DNA of 64,000 bases, taken from Bryobacteraceae bacterium (GTDB taxonomy: Bacteria > Acidobacteriota > Terriglobia > Bryobacterales > Bryobacteraceae). The translations under genes were made by a program, and so were the position numbers. Shown in pieces: positions 7,879 through 16,411 of the stretch. Location: NCBI GenBank assembly GCA_026129905.1, contig JAHCHE010000010.1, forward strand, positions 62,001-126,000, given 5' to 3'. The notes beneath the pieces are model-generated. The model was not told the origin of the DNA. It did not search any database and was given only the letters and a program-made list of their open reading frames with translations. Position 1 is the stretch's first letter. Each line of letters opens with the position of its first letter.

Positions 7879-10360
7879 TCACACATCTCCCATCCTTGAG
7901 TCCCGCCGACGAGGCCGTCACCACGACCTCGCCGGAGTCAAGCCTCGATTGTACGTTGATTGCGGCCAGACCCCAAACGGCGTCCAGCACGGGCGTCCCC
8001 AGTAGATCGGCGGGACCCTCGGTCCGGAAAGCGAGCCACGGACTCGCCTGGGGGACCGTCACGCCTTCCTTGTCCGCGATTGCGGCGACGATCCGGACGG
8101 CGTCGCGCGAGCCCGCCCGCATCGTGTTCCGGTCCGGAGTCAGGATCACCTGGTACGGCGCGCCCGCCGTCTTGCGTTCATCGGCGTACTGCCGGCCGCC
8201 TCTGGATCCCACCGCCTTAATCGTTCCGGGCTGGTAGGGAACCTCCCGCCAAACGAACGGCCCGCGCCGCAGTTTGGCGCCCGCGGGAAGCCGCGACTGC
8301 TCGTACCACATGCCGTAGCTTTTCCACTCGGCGATCAGGCTTTCGGTCGATTCCGGCGTCTTTTTACCGAGCGATTTACCGTTTAAGAACAGCTCAACCT
8401 CGTCACAGGTGGAGTAAATGCGGATCATTTTAGGTTGATGTTCCCGGCCCGGCCAGGTCCAATGGCCGGCGATGTGGACGAAAGGAGCCTCGTTCCACTG
8501 CGCCCTTACAAACCAGTAGCTGGCCTTGGGGATGCGCCAGAGGTCGCTCAGGCCGCGGTAGTCGCCGCCCACGAAGCGGACGCCCCACGGACGTTCCTCC
8601 GGCGGGCCGTAGAAATCGAAAATTCCCTTGGTTCCGTCGCAGGCGGCGCAGCCGGCATCGAACATTTCCCATTTCGCGGTCGCCATCCAGGGCATGGTTT
8701 CGAACGGAATCCAGCTCGCCTCCTGGAAAATGGCGGCCGTCAGTTCGGATGGAAGGCTCTCGCGGCGGTATTCGTCCACGTTGCCTGTGTCCCGCCGCGC
8801 GGAATTTCTGGCCGTGGGTTCGATGATCAGGCCCCGCTCGTTCTTGTAGGCGCCCCACTCGTTCCACAACCATTTCCAGTCGGGGTGCTCGCGGGCCAGC
8901 TTGCGGAAATCGAAATACGCGCCGTTGGTGGGATCGCGGACGTCGGTGAGCATCGGGTAGACGCGGCCGGCGGTCCAGCGCGTGGGATCCAGGCGGCGCG
9001 AGTTCTCGTGAAGCTCGCGCAGGTCCTCAATATACGGGTAGCCGGTGAGGTCGTCGCCGATGCCCCAGATGACGATCGAGGGGTGGTTGCGGTCGCGCCG
9101 CACCATCTCCTCCTGGGCGCGCTTGCAGTTTTCGATGTACCGGCGGGTAAACCGGGAGTCGCCGTTCTCGGTCATCGGGGTGGGGCTGTAGTCGTAGATC
9201 TTGATGTTCGGGATCTCCTCCCACACCAGCAGACCCAGTTCGTCGGCGGCTTCGAGGATGCTCTTGTCCTGCACGTAATGCGCGGTGCGCACCATGTTGG
9301 CGCCCATTTCCTTGATGATTTCCATGTCGCGGCGGCCGATGGCGTCCGGCAGCGCGTCGGCCAGATAGCCGTAGTCCTGCCTCCGGTTGACGCCGCGGAG
9401 CTGGATGAACGCGCCGTTGATCGTGTAGCCCTGGCCGGGAACGTAGCCCATCGCGCGGATTCCGAAGCGGGTGGTCAGTTCGTCCGCCAGCGCGCCGTCG
9501 CGATAGACGCGGCTCCGCAGCGTGTACAGGTTGGGATGATCGGGATGCCAGAGAGCGGGCTTCGTCGCCGCGATCTTCTGCTCCACCGTCGCAACGGCTT
9601 CCGCTCCGACCTGGGCCTCCGCGGTTGCCGATGCCGTCACTTTCCCGTCTGCGGCGAGGATCTCTGTAACCAGCTTCGCCGCCGCTGGGGCGCCGAGTTT
9701 GTTGCCAATTTCCGTCAGGACGTGGACCGTCGATCGCTCCGCGGTCACTTCCGGCGTTGTGATCGCGAGCCCGCCGTAGGGGATGCCCACCGCGCCCGCG
9801 GTGCGGAGCCAAACATCGCGGTAAATGCCGCCGTAAATCGCGATATTGGTTTCATTGGCGGGAGGAATATCGGGGCTGTTCGTGTTGTCCACCTGGACGG
9901 CGAGCAGATTTTCCGCTCCGGGCTTCAGCAGGTCCGTCACGTCAAACTGGAAGCTGGTGTAGCCGCCGACGTGCTCGCCCGCTTCCTTCCCGTTCACCCA
10001 TACTTTGGCGACTTGCAGCACGCCTTCGAATTCCAGCAGGAAACGCTGACCGGCCGGCAACCGCGGGGCCTGAAACATCTTGCGGTACCAGCCGATACCG
10101 CGCCAGTGATGAATCCGGACCCAAGGTCCGTGCGCCGTCTGGTCCCACGAATGAGGCAGGAAGACCTTCGACCACCGCGAATCGTCATAGCCCGGCTGGA
10201 AGGCATCGCGGAATGGCCACTCCACCGCCGAGCCCGGCGCCGCCTGCCGCTGGAAGCGCCAACCGTCGTTAAGGCTGACCTCGAGACGGAAAGGCTCCGC
10301 GGCCGAAAGCGAGACGGGCAGCAACCCAAGCGCAAGCAAAATTCCGGAGACACGTGTCAC
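7865..10360 (-). CDS. Secreted glycoside hydrolase family 2 protein, variant acid/base residue
   Basis: This 831-residue protein has a signal peptide, then the jelly-roll sugar-binding domain (NDGWRF, RDVWLRT), an immunoglobulin-like domain and a TIM barrel (FIQLRGVNRRQDYGY, NMVRTAHY). A DUF4982-like and a C-terminal Ig-like domain follow. The nucleophile glutamate is probably Glu501 in WNEWGAYKNE. The usual GNE acid/base motif is replaced by WGIGDD (432-437), giving Asp437 instead of Glu. The GTG start is supported by a GGAG Shine-Dalgarno 6 nt upstream. Family enzymes cleave beta-galactosides, -glucuronides or -mannosides; the specificity here is unknown, and the Asp substitution raises the possibility of altered activity. 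Confidence 0.85.
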   Translation of the reverse strand: MTRVSGILLALGLLPVSLSAAEPFRLEVSLNDGWRFQRQAAPGSAVEWPFRDAFQPGYDDSRWSKVFLPHSWDQTAHGPWVRIHHWRGIGWYRKMFQAPRLPAGQRFLLEFEGVLQVAKVWVNGKEAGEHVGGYTSFQFDVTDLLKPGAENLLAVQVDNTNSPDIPPANETNIAIYGGIYRDVWLRTAGAVGIPYGGLAITTPEVTAERSTVHVLTEIGNKLGAPAAAKLVTEILAADGKVTASATAEAQVGAEAVATVEQKIAATKPALWHPDHPNLYTLRSRVYRDGALADELTTRFGIRAMGYVPGQGYTINGAFIQLRGVNRRQDYGYLADALPDAIGRRDMEIIKEMGANMVRTAHYVQDKSILEAADELGLLVWEEIPNIKIYDYSPTPMTENGDSRFTRRYIENCKRAQEEMVRRDRNHPSIVIWGIGDDLTGYPYIEDLRELHENSRRLDPTRWTAGRVYPMLTDVRDPTNGAYFDFRKLAREHPDWKWLWNEWGAYKNERGLIIEPTARNSARRDTGNVDEYRRESLPSELTAAIFQEASWIPFETMPWMATAKWEMFDAGCAACDGTKGIFDFYGPPEERPWGVRFVGGDYRGLSDLWRIPKASYWFVRAQWNEAPFVHIAGHWTWPGREHQPKMIRIYSTCDEVELFLNGKSLGKKTPESTESLIAEWKSYGMWYEQSRLPAGAKLRRGPFVWREVPYQPGTIKAVGSRGGRQYADERKTAGAPYQVILTPDRNTMRAGSRDAVRIVAAIADKEGVTVPQASPWLAFRTEGPADLLGTPVLDAVWGLAAINVQSRLDSGEVVVTASSAGLKDGRCVIAAK

Positions 10361-10382
10361 GTCAGACTCCTAGTAAGAAAAT

Positions 10383-10440
10383 GGAGCGGGCCCAACCTCT
10401 CCACGGCCGTCCGCCGCGGCGCAGGTAAAAGGCCCGCTCC
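10383..10440 (-). terminator. Inverted repeat between TonB-dependent receptor and GH2 genes
   Basis: A perfect 10-bp inverted repeat (GGAGCGGGCC and GGCCCGCTCC) encloses 38 nt. It lies just after the receptor stop codon. Read on the minus strand it is followed by ATTTTCTTAC, a short T-rich tract. This fits an intrinsic terminator or attenuator that lowers expression of the hydrolase genes relative to the receptor. Confidence 0.45.
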
Positions 10441-10451
10441 GGGAAGGGGGG

Positions 10452-13400
10452 TCAGAATTCGAACCGAAGTCCGAGCTTAATGGTTCGGGCGCCGGCGCCG
10501 ATGCCGCGCCCGGTAATGCCGGTAATCCTGCCGGCGTTCACGGAGCTGATATTCGTGTTGGGGTTGCCGAAGTTCGGATGATTGAAGAAATTCGTGGATG
10601 TCATCCGCAACTGCAGGCGCGCGCTCTCGGCGACCTTGAAGTACTTGAACAGGCCGAAGTCGAAGTTCGCCAGACCCGGGCCGACGATCACGCCCGGCGA
10701 GCTGTTGCCGAGCGTGCCCCAGGCTGGCTGCCGGAAGGCCCCGGCGTTGTACCAGCGGGAGATGCTGGCATTGTCCAGTTTCGGATCGCCGATCAGATCC
10801 GGCCGGCCGCCCCAGACCCGAGCGTAGGCGGTGTCGGGACAGTCGCCGCACCAGGGATCGAGGAACAGGCCGCTCTGGAACGCGACAATGTACGACGTCT
10901 GCCAGTTGCCGAAGGCCTGTTTTACCCAGCCGGGCAGGGAAGAGCCGTAGCGCTGGCCGGAGCCGAACGGCATCTCCCAAACGGCGCTGGCGGTGGCGCG
11001 GTGACGCGATATGCCGTTCTCGTTGCCGGTATCGCGGCGGAGATCCCACGAGTACTCCGGCCAGGCCAGGAAGTCGCTGCCGCGGTTGTTGGTGACCACC
11101 TTGGCGTGCGTGTAACCGGCCTGGAAGGTAAGACCCTTGGAGTACTTGCGCTGGAACTCGAACTCGAACAGGTGGCCGATTTCCGAACCGCCATTGCGGA
11201 AATTGTACACGTTATAGAAGTTCGGGTAAACGAAGGTCCACTGGTTATCCGGATTGTTGCTGGCGAACGGCTGATTCAGATCCGGGAAGTACAGCAGTTG
11301 GGTGGTGAAGTGGCCCCGGTAGCTGCCGCGGACAACGGTGTCGTTGCCGAGTTGCCGCTCCACGGTGAGGTTCCACTGTTCGGTGTACGGGGTGCGGATT
11401 TTGTTGGCGCCGGACCAGATGCTGACGCCGGGGAATTCGCCGGAGCCGAGCAGCGTGAACGGATTGTCCAGCGTGAAGGCCGGAGCGCCGTTCTGGAACT
11501 GGTTCTGGAAGCGCTGGTTGAGCTGGAACGGTCCACCCACGTAATTGTCGATCACGGCGTAGTGCAGCAGCGGCGTGTAGTAGATGCCGGCGCCGCCGCG
11601 CAGCACGGTCTTGTTGGTCAGCCGGTAGGCGAGGCCGATTCTCGGTCCCCAGGTCTTGTCGGCTTTCAGCAGAGACCTCGGGTTCTCAAATCCCGCCTGC
11701 GCCGCGGTGATGATGGGAATCTCCTTCGGGAACACCGGGCTCACCAGCGTGTCGATCACTTTCTGCGACGGCACCACGAGGCTGCCGGTCTTTGGATCGA
11801 AACCGAACCGCATGTCGTTGACGTCCACCGGGGTGGTGGTGGCTTCCCAACGCAGCCCGAGGTTTATCGTCAGTTTCGGGGTCACCCGCCAGTCGTCCTG
11901 AAGGTAGGCGGCGAGGGTGCGGTAGCGGACCATGGTCTGCGGCGAACGGTCGTGCGTGGCGCTGGCGAACGGAACGCCCAGCAGGAAGCTGGCGTAGCCG
12001 AAGCCGCCCTCGTTGTCGGCATTCTGGGTGCCAAAGGCGCGGAAGTCCAGGGCGCCGAAAATGTCGTCGTTGGAACCGGAGTCCTGGTCCACCTTGTAGT
12101 GCCGGAAGGTGAAGCCGGTCTTGATCGTGTGCTTACCCCGGTTAAAGGTCAGGTTATCGACGAAATCCATGGTGTCGTGCGACCACATCGTATCGGCGTA
12201 GGACCAGAGAGTTTCAAAATCGGAGATGGCCACCTGCGGCACGCCGTGCAGGCCCTGCTTGGCGCTCATGTTCGGGACGTTGAGGCCCCAGTCGGCCACG
12301 ACGTCCGAGCCGAGACTCGTTCCGCCGTACTTGGAGAAGTCGCGCGTAAAACCGAATCGGAACTGGTTGACGACCGTCGAGCTGAACAGGTGCGTTTCCG
12401 AGAAGTACGCGTTGGTGGCGTTCCGGTATTGCGTCTTTTCAAAGAAGGGCAGGCCATTCAGGTTGCTGTCCTCCGGGTCGTGGCGGTAGTTCAGTCGGCC
12501 CGAGATCGAGTCCTTGCCCTCGCGGAAATTGTGATCGCCGCGCACCGTGGGGAAGTAGCTGTTGGACCGGTAGCTATAGAAGTTGCGGTAGTTGTTGGCG
12601 ATCTCGCCCGTCCCGCCGAAGTTCGGCAGGGGGAAATACTTCGGATTCTGGATCCGCTGGGCGATGCTGTTGATACGGCTGCCGGGAACGATGTTGCCGG
12701 CGAAGGGCTGCCCGGTAGTCGGATCGTAGACGGTTACGCCGCTCGACAGCATTTCGGAGAAGTCCCCCTCGCGCATTCTCTGCGTCGGTACCGACGTCAC
12801 CCACCAATCGCCGCCCGGCGCGATGCGGTTCTCCCAAGTGAAGAAAAAGAACGTTCGGTTCTTACCGTTGTAGAGCTTGGGCAGGTAGACCGGGCCGCCG
12901 ATGCTGCCGCCCACTTCGTGCAGGAGCGGCCCTTTGCCCTTGGCGTGGGAAAAGTAGCCGGCCGCATTGAAGGCGAAGTTGGAGTGCTCCCAAAAGCCGC
13001 TCCCGTGAAGCTGGTTCGTCCCGGAGCGGCTGGAAACCGAGATAGTGGCCACGTCGCCGTATTCCGCGGTCGGGGTAGCGGTGACGAAGGTGATGTCCTG
13101 GACGGACTCGAGCGACATCCCGGTCATGACGGGACCGCTCCAGGCGCCCCAGGCCGGGGACATGCCGCTGACGCCGTCCACGGAATAGTAGCCGAAGTAG
13201 CTCCTCTGGCCGGCGATGTAGCCGCCGTCATAGTTCGAGGACGTGATGTAGCGGAACGACATGGCGCTGCGGCTGTTGATCGGCAGGTTCACCAACTCAT
13301 CCCGGGTGCGGATGTCTCCGAGTTGGGCGTTCTCCGTGTTCAGCGTGGGGGCTTGCGCGATAACCTGAACGGATTCGGTCAACGAGCCCACCTCGAGTTG

Positions 13401-13748
13401 GGCGTCGAAGCGCACGATCTGCGCCGGCGCCAACGTGATGTTGCTGCTAAGAACCTTCTTGAAGCTTGGGGCGCTAACCTCAACGGTATACGTCCCTGCG
13501 CGAACGTCGGCGAACGTGTAATTGCCTTCGGAGTTGCTTTTGACGCTACGCCGGACCTCGGTGCTGATTTCCGTCAAAACGACGTCGGCGTTGGGTACTA
13601 CGGCGCCGGTGGAATCGGTCACCAGCCCGACGATCGATCCAAGCAGCGTTTGTCCCACCAGGTTTGCCGGCGCGCCGAGCAACGCCAGCAGCGCAAGGCA
13701 GACTCCCAATGGAAGCCATGCCTTGCCGAACGAACTTCTTTGCCACAT
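10452..13748 (-). CDS. TonB-dependent receptor with carboxypeptidase-regulatory-like N-terminal domain
   Basis: This outer-membrane protein of about 1,098 residues has a signal peptide. A Cna-B-like/carboxypeptidase-regulatory domain follows (IVGLVTDSTGAVVPNADVVL and NYTFADVRAGTYTVEV), then a plug region and a 22-strand-type barrel ending in LGLRFEF. The architecture is typical of the expanded acidobacterial receptor family for oligosaccharide or siderophore import. The ATG at 13748 is chosen because AGGGAAGG lies 6 nt upstream; in-frame ATGs at 13766 and 13793 have poorer sites. It heads a minus-strand run with GH2, transglutaminase-like and esterase genes, suggesting import of a glycan those enzymes process. 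The ligand is not predictable. Confidence 0.88.
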   Translation of the reverse strand: MWQRSSFGKAWLPLGVCLALLALLGAPANLVGQTLLGSIVGLVTDSTGAVVPNADVVLTEISTEVRRSVKSNSEGNYTFADVRAGTYTVEVSAPSFKKVLSSNITLAPAQIVRFDAQLEVGSLTESVQVIAQAPTLNTENAQLGDIRTRDELVNLPINSRSAMSFRYITSSNYDGGYIAGQRSYFGYYSVDGVSGMSPAWGAWSGPVMTGMSLESVQDITFVTATPTAEYGDVATISVSSRSGTNQLHGSGFWEHSNFAFNAAGYFSHAKGKGPLLHEVGGSIGGPVYLPKLYNGKNRTFFFFTWENRIAPGGDWWVTSVPTQRMREGDFSEMLSSGVTVYDPTTGQPFAGNIVPGSRINSIAQRIQNPKYFPLPNFGGTGEIANNYRNFYSYRSNSYFPTVRGDHNFREGKDSISGRLNYRHDPEDSNLNGLPFFEKTQYRNATNAYFSETHLFSSTVVNQFRFGFTRDFSKYGGTSLGSDVVADWGLNVPNMSAKQGLHGVPQVAISDFETLWSYADTMWSHDTMDFVDNLTFNRGKHTIKTGFTFRHYKVDQDSGSNDDIFGALDFRAFGTQNADNEGGFGYASFLLGVPFASATHDRSPQTMVRYRTLAAYLQDDWRVTPKLTINLGLRWEATTTPVDVNDMRFGFDPKTGSLVVPSQKVIDTLVSPVFPKEIPIITAAQAGFENPRSLLKADKTWGPRIGLAYRLTNKTVLRGGAGIYYTPLLHYAVIDNYVGGPFQLNQRFQNQFQNGAPAFTLDNPFTLLGSGEFPGVSIWSGANKIRTPYTEQWNLTVERQLGNDTVVRGSYRGHFTTQLLYFPDLNQPFASNNPDNQWTFVYPNFYNVYNFRNGGSEIGHLFEFEFQRKYSKGLTFQAGYTHAKVVTNNRGSDFLAWPEYSWDLRRDTGNENGISRHRATASAVWEMPFGSGQRYGSSLPGWVKQAFGNWQTSYIVAFQSGLFLDPWCGDCPDTAYARVWGGRPDLIGDPKLDNASISRWYNAGAFRQPAWGTLGNSSPGVIVGPGLANFDFGLFKYFKVAESARLQLRMTSTNFFNHPNFGNPNTNISSVNAGRITGITGRGIGAGARTIKLGLRFEF

Positions 13749-14122
13749 GCTAAGCCTTCCCTTCATGTCTCCCGTCACGATTGCCAACCTCATGGCGCGG
13801 GCATCTCTTTGACGGCGAACCTAAGACCCACCGGAGATCCGCCGTCCTTCCGCCCGATCGCAAATCGCCGGGCCGCGAGACCAACCAGCGCAATTCCTGT
13901 GCGTGCCACCCTATTCTAAGGTCTGAAACCCCGGTTTGGAGCGCCTTGGACGTGAAGTAACGGGTAACACGTCATTGCCCAAACTAATCCGTAAGTAATT
14001 GAAAATCCGTATGTAACGTTAGGTAACGTCGTAACATCGCCCGCCACGGCCGTTCCGGCCCTGACGTTTCCGTCCCTCTCACCCCAAGCAGCCGGGTTTT
14101 CCCTTGGTGCGGTATAGTCGAG
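13749..14122. promoter_or_regulatory. Divergent promoter region with five GTAAC boxes
   Basis: This 374-bp gap separates the divergent receptor and winged-helix/PD40 genes. Exact GTAAC pentamers occur at 13957, 13964, 14013, 14023 and 14031, all on the same strand, with related GTAAG/GTAAT at 13991-13998. Spacings of 7, 10 and 8 nt suggest cooperative binding of a regulator. The winged-helix protein encoded next door is the natural candidate, by inference only. No gene is visible in the gap. Confidence 0.5.
14113..14118 (+). promoter_or_regulatory. -10-like TATAGT just before a start codon
   Basis: TATAGT lies 4 nt before the ATG at 14123. If used as a -10 element, transcription would begin at or next to the start codon, giving a leaderless message. 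No Shine-Dalgarno sequence is visible upstream of this gene. Confidence 0.4.
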
Positions 14123-16411
14123 ATGATGCTTTCCGGCGCCGGACCCAGCGAGCGGCGTGAGAGCGATGGCTCGAACAGCCCGGCCGCGCCTGGGTTTCCT
14201 CGGCCGCCGGTTCCCGAGCGCGCGGTTCGCGCGGAACTGGAACGGGTTCTGGCCAGCTCGAGCTTCCGTTACTCGGAGCGCCTCCGCAGCTTCCTCAAGT
14301 TCGTGGTCGAGGAGGGACTAGCCGGGAATGGCGACCAGCTCAAGGAATCGGTCCTGGCGGTGGAGTTGTTCGACCGCGAAGCTACCTACGACTCCCGGGA
14401 AGATTCGCTCGTCCGGGTCGAGGCGCGCCGGCTAAGGGATAAGCTCCAGAAATACTACGCCGGTGAAGGCATTAACGATCCGGTCTTTATCGATCTTCCC
14501 AAGGGCGGCTATGCTCCCGTGTTCACGATGCGCGAGGCACCGCCGTCGCCTGCCGCGGTGACGCCGCGCACGCGCCAAGTCTCGATCAAGGTAGCGGCAG
14601 GCGCCGCGGTTCTGTGCATTCTCGCGACGGTGGCGCTGGTACAGTGGGTGAGACCGAAGCCGCCGGGCAGGTTGGCGGCGCACCGGCGGATTACCGCGGA
14701 TCCGGGTTTGACATTCCAGCCCGTTCTATCGCGGGACGGAACCCTGCTGGCGTATTCGTCCGACCGGGCGGGGGCAGGGAACCTCGATATATGGGTCCAG
14801 CGGATTTCCGGCGGTGCTCCGATTCGGATCACCGACAGCCCTGGGGACGACGTGGAGCCGTCGTTTTCGCACGATGGCGCCCAAATCGCTTACCGGGCGG
14901 AGGGCGAAGCCGAGGGCGTGTATATCGTTCCCGCGCTCGGAGGCACCGCAACCCTCCTGGCTCGCGGCGGCTACCGGCCGCGCTTCTCTCCCGACGGGAG
15001 CCGGGTGGCGTACTGGACCGGCGAGCGATCCTACCTGGCGGCGAAGATCTTCGTGGTCCCGTCAACCGGCGGCGCCCCGTCTCCCCTCCAGCCCGATTTC
15101 GAATACGCCGCTTATCCGGTCTGGTCCCCTGACGGCAACCACATCCTGTTCGTCGGCAGCGAGAGGGTGACCAATTACTGGGACATGAGAGCCGACGACT
15201 GGGACTGGTGGGTCGCGCCGGCAGCCGGCGGGAGCGCGGTCCGAACCTATGCCCGCGGCGCATTCAAGCATCAGCGGTTGGATGCGCCGCAGACCAGTTG
15301 GTCGCACCGCCGCGTCCTGCCTCACTGGTGGACCGCCTCATCGCAGGTCCTGTTCTCGGCCCTTTCGGGCGGCAAAACCAATATTTGGCAGATCGACATC
15401 GAGGCCGGCGCCTGGCGCGCGGCCGGGCACGCGGAACAAGTTACCTTCGGCGCAGGCTGGGAAGATAACCCGACAGCGTCGGCCGATGGCTCGATGGCAT
15501 ATTCGGTGCTGACCCACAAATCCGACGTCTGTAGCCAGCCGCTCGATCCCAACGCGGCCCGGACGCAGGGACCGATGGTCCGGTTGACGTCGGACGCGGC
15601 GGACTACATCCGTCCGGTGGTTTCCAACAGCGGACAGCGGCTGGCGTTCCTGTCGAACCGCAGCGGCAACGTCGACGTCTGGGCGCGAGACCTGAAGACG
15701 GGCCGTGAAGCCGCGCTGACCGCGACCCGCCAGGACGAAAGCTCTCCGGTGATTTCCCCAGACGGCTCGAAAGTAGCTTACGGATACGCGCCTCCGCTGG
15801 CCGATGCCATCTTCGTCGTGCCGTTCGCCGGCGGCGGCGCCGCGCAAGTCTGCGGCGACTGCGGCGAGCCTCGGGCGTGGCTGCCGGACAACGCCGCCCT
15901 GTTGTACCAGCTCATTACTCCGTCCAGGGAATCGCTGATTGGACGGCTTGACATGGACGGGCGGGAAACCGTTCTCATCCGGTCGTCGAAGAGCGCTCTG
16001 TTCTCCCCATCGGTTTCGCGTGACGGGCGCTGGCTGGCGCTGATTGTCCGGACGCCGCCGAGCGATCACCGGGTGTACGCGATTCCGCTTCGCAGCGGAG
16101 CCGCGGCGGATCCGAGCGAGTGGGTCTCCGTCACCCCGCCGGGAGGGTGGGTGGACAAGCCGCGTTGGTCGCCCGATGGGAACGTGCTGTACCACGTCTC
16201 GGATCGGGACGGGTTCGTCTGCATCTGGGCGAGCCGTCTGGATCCGGCCACGAAGCGCCCGGCCGGCGAGCCGATTCCGATCGAACACTTCCACGGCCGC
16301 CGCACCGCGCTCGGCAGCGTCTACGGCCTGGAACTGTCCGTGGCGGACGACAAGCTCATCTTCAACCTGGGCGAGGATTTCGGCAATGTCTGGTTCGCCC
16401 CGGCGGGCTAG
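14123..16411 (+). CDS. Winged-helix / transmembrane / PD40 beta-propeller regulator
   Basis: This 762-residue protein begins with a conserved acidobacterial N-terminal region (about 30-135) containing YDSREDSLVRVEARRLRDKL, commonly annotated as a winged-helix or CadC/ToxR-like DNA-binding domain. One transmembrane helix follows (about 154-176). The large C-terminal part is built from TolB-like WD40/PD40 blades, with repeated D-G-S/x-x-L-A-Y and S-P-D-G motifs. The topology suggests a membrane-bound one-component regulator: DNA-binding head inside, propeller outside. It is divergent from the TonB-dependent receptor, so control of that locus is plausible. The start could also be the next codon (ATG at 14126). 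Confidence 0.75.
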   Translation: MMLSGAGPSERRESDGSNSPAAPGFPRPPVPERAVRAELERVLASSSFRYSERLRSFLKFVVEEGLAGNGDQLKESVLAVELFDREATYDSREDSLVRVEARRLRDKLQKYYAGEGINDPVFIDLPKGGYAPVFTMREAPPSPAAVTPRTRQVSIKVAAGAAVLCILATVALVQWVRPKPPGRLAAHRRITADPGLTFQPVLSRDGTLLAYSSDRAGAGNLDIWVQRISGGAPIRITDSPGDDVEPSFSHDGAQIAYRAEGEAEGVYIVPALGGTATLLARGGYRPRFSPDGSRVAYWTGERSYLAAKIFVVPSTGGAPSPLQPDFEYAAYPVWSPDGNHILFVGSERVTNYWDMRADDWDWWVAPAAGGSAVRTYARGAFKHQRLDAPQTSWSHRRVLPHWWTASSQVLFSALSGGKTNIWQIDIEAGAWRAAGHAEQVTFGAGWEDNPTASADGSMAYSVLTHKSDVCSQPLDPNAARTQGPMVRLTSDAADYIRPVVSNSGQRLAFLSNRSGNVDVWARDLKTGREAALTATRQDESSPVISPDGSKVAYGYAPPLADAIFVVPFAGGGAAQVCGDCGEPRAWLPDNAALLYQLITPSRESLIGRLDMDGRETVLIRSSKSALFSPSVSRDGRWLALIVRTPPSDHRVYAIPLRSGAAADPSEWVSVTPPGGWVDKPRWSPDGNVLYHVSDRDGFVCIWASRLDPATKRPAGEPIPIEHFHGRRTALGSVYGLELSVADDKLIFNLGEDFGNVWFAPAG

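Noticed and set aside
8435-10480. 681-codon plus-strand ORF across the GH2 gene
   Set aside because: Antisense shadow of a gene with full family motifs.
10578-13919. 1,113-codon plus-strand ORF across the TonB-dependent receptor
   Set aside because: It is antisense to a gene with clear domain structure. Its translation is low in recognisable motifs and is a GC-rich shadow.
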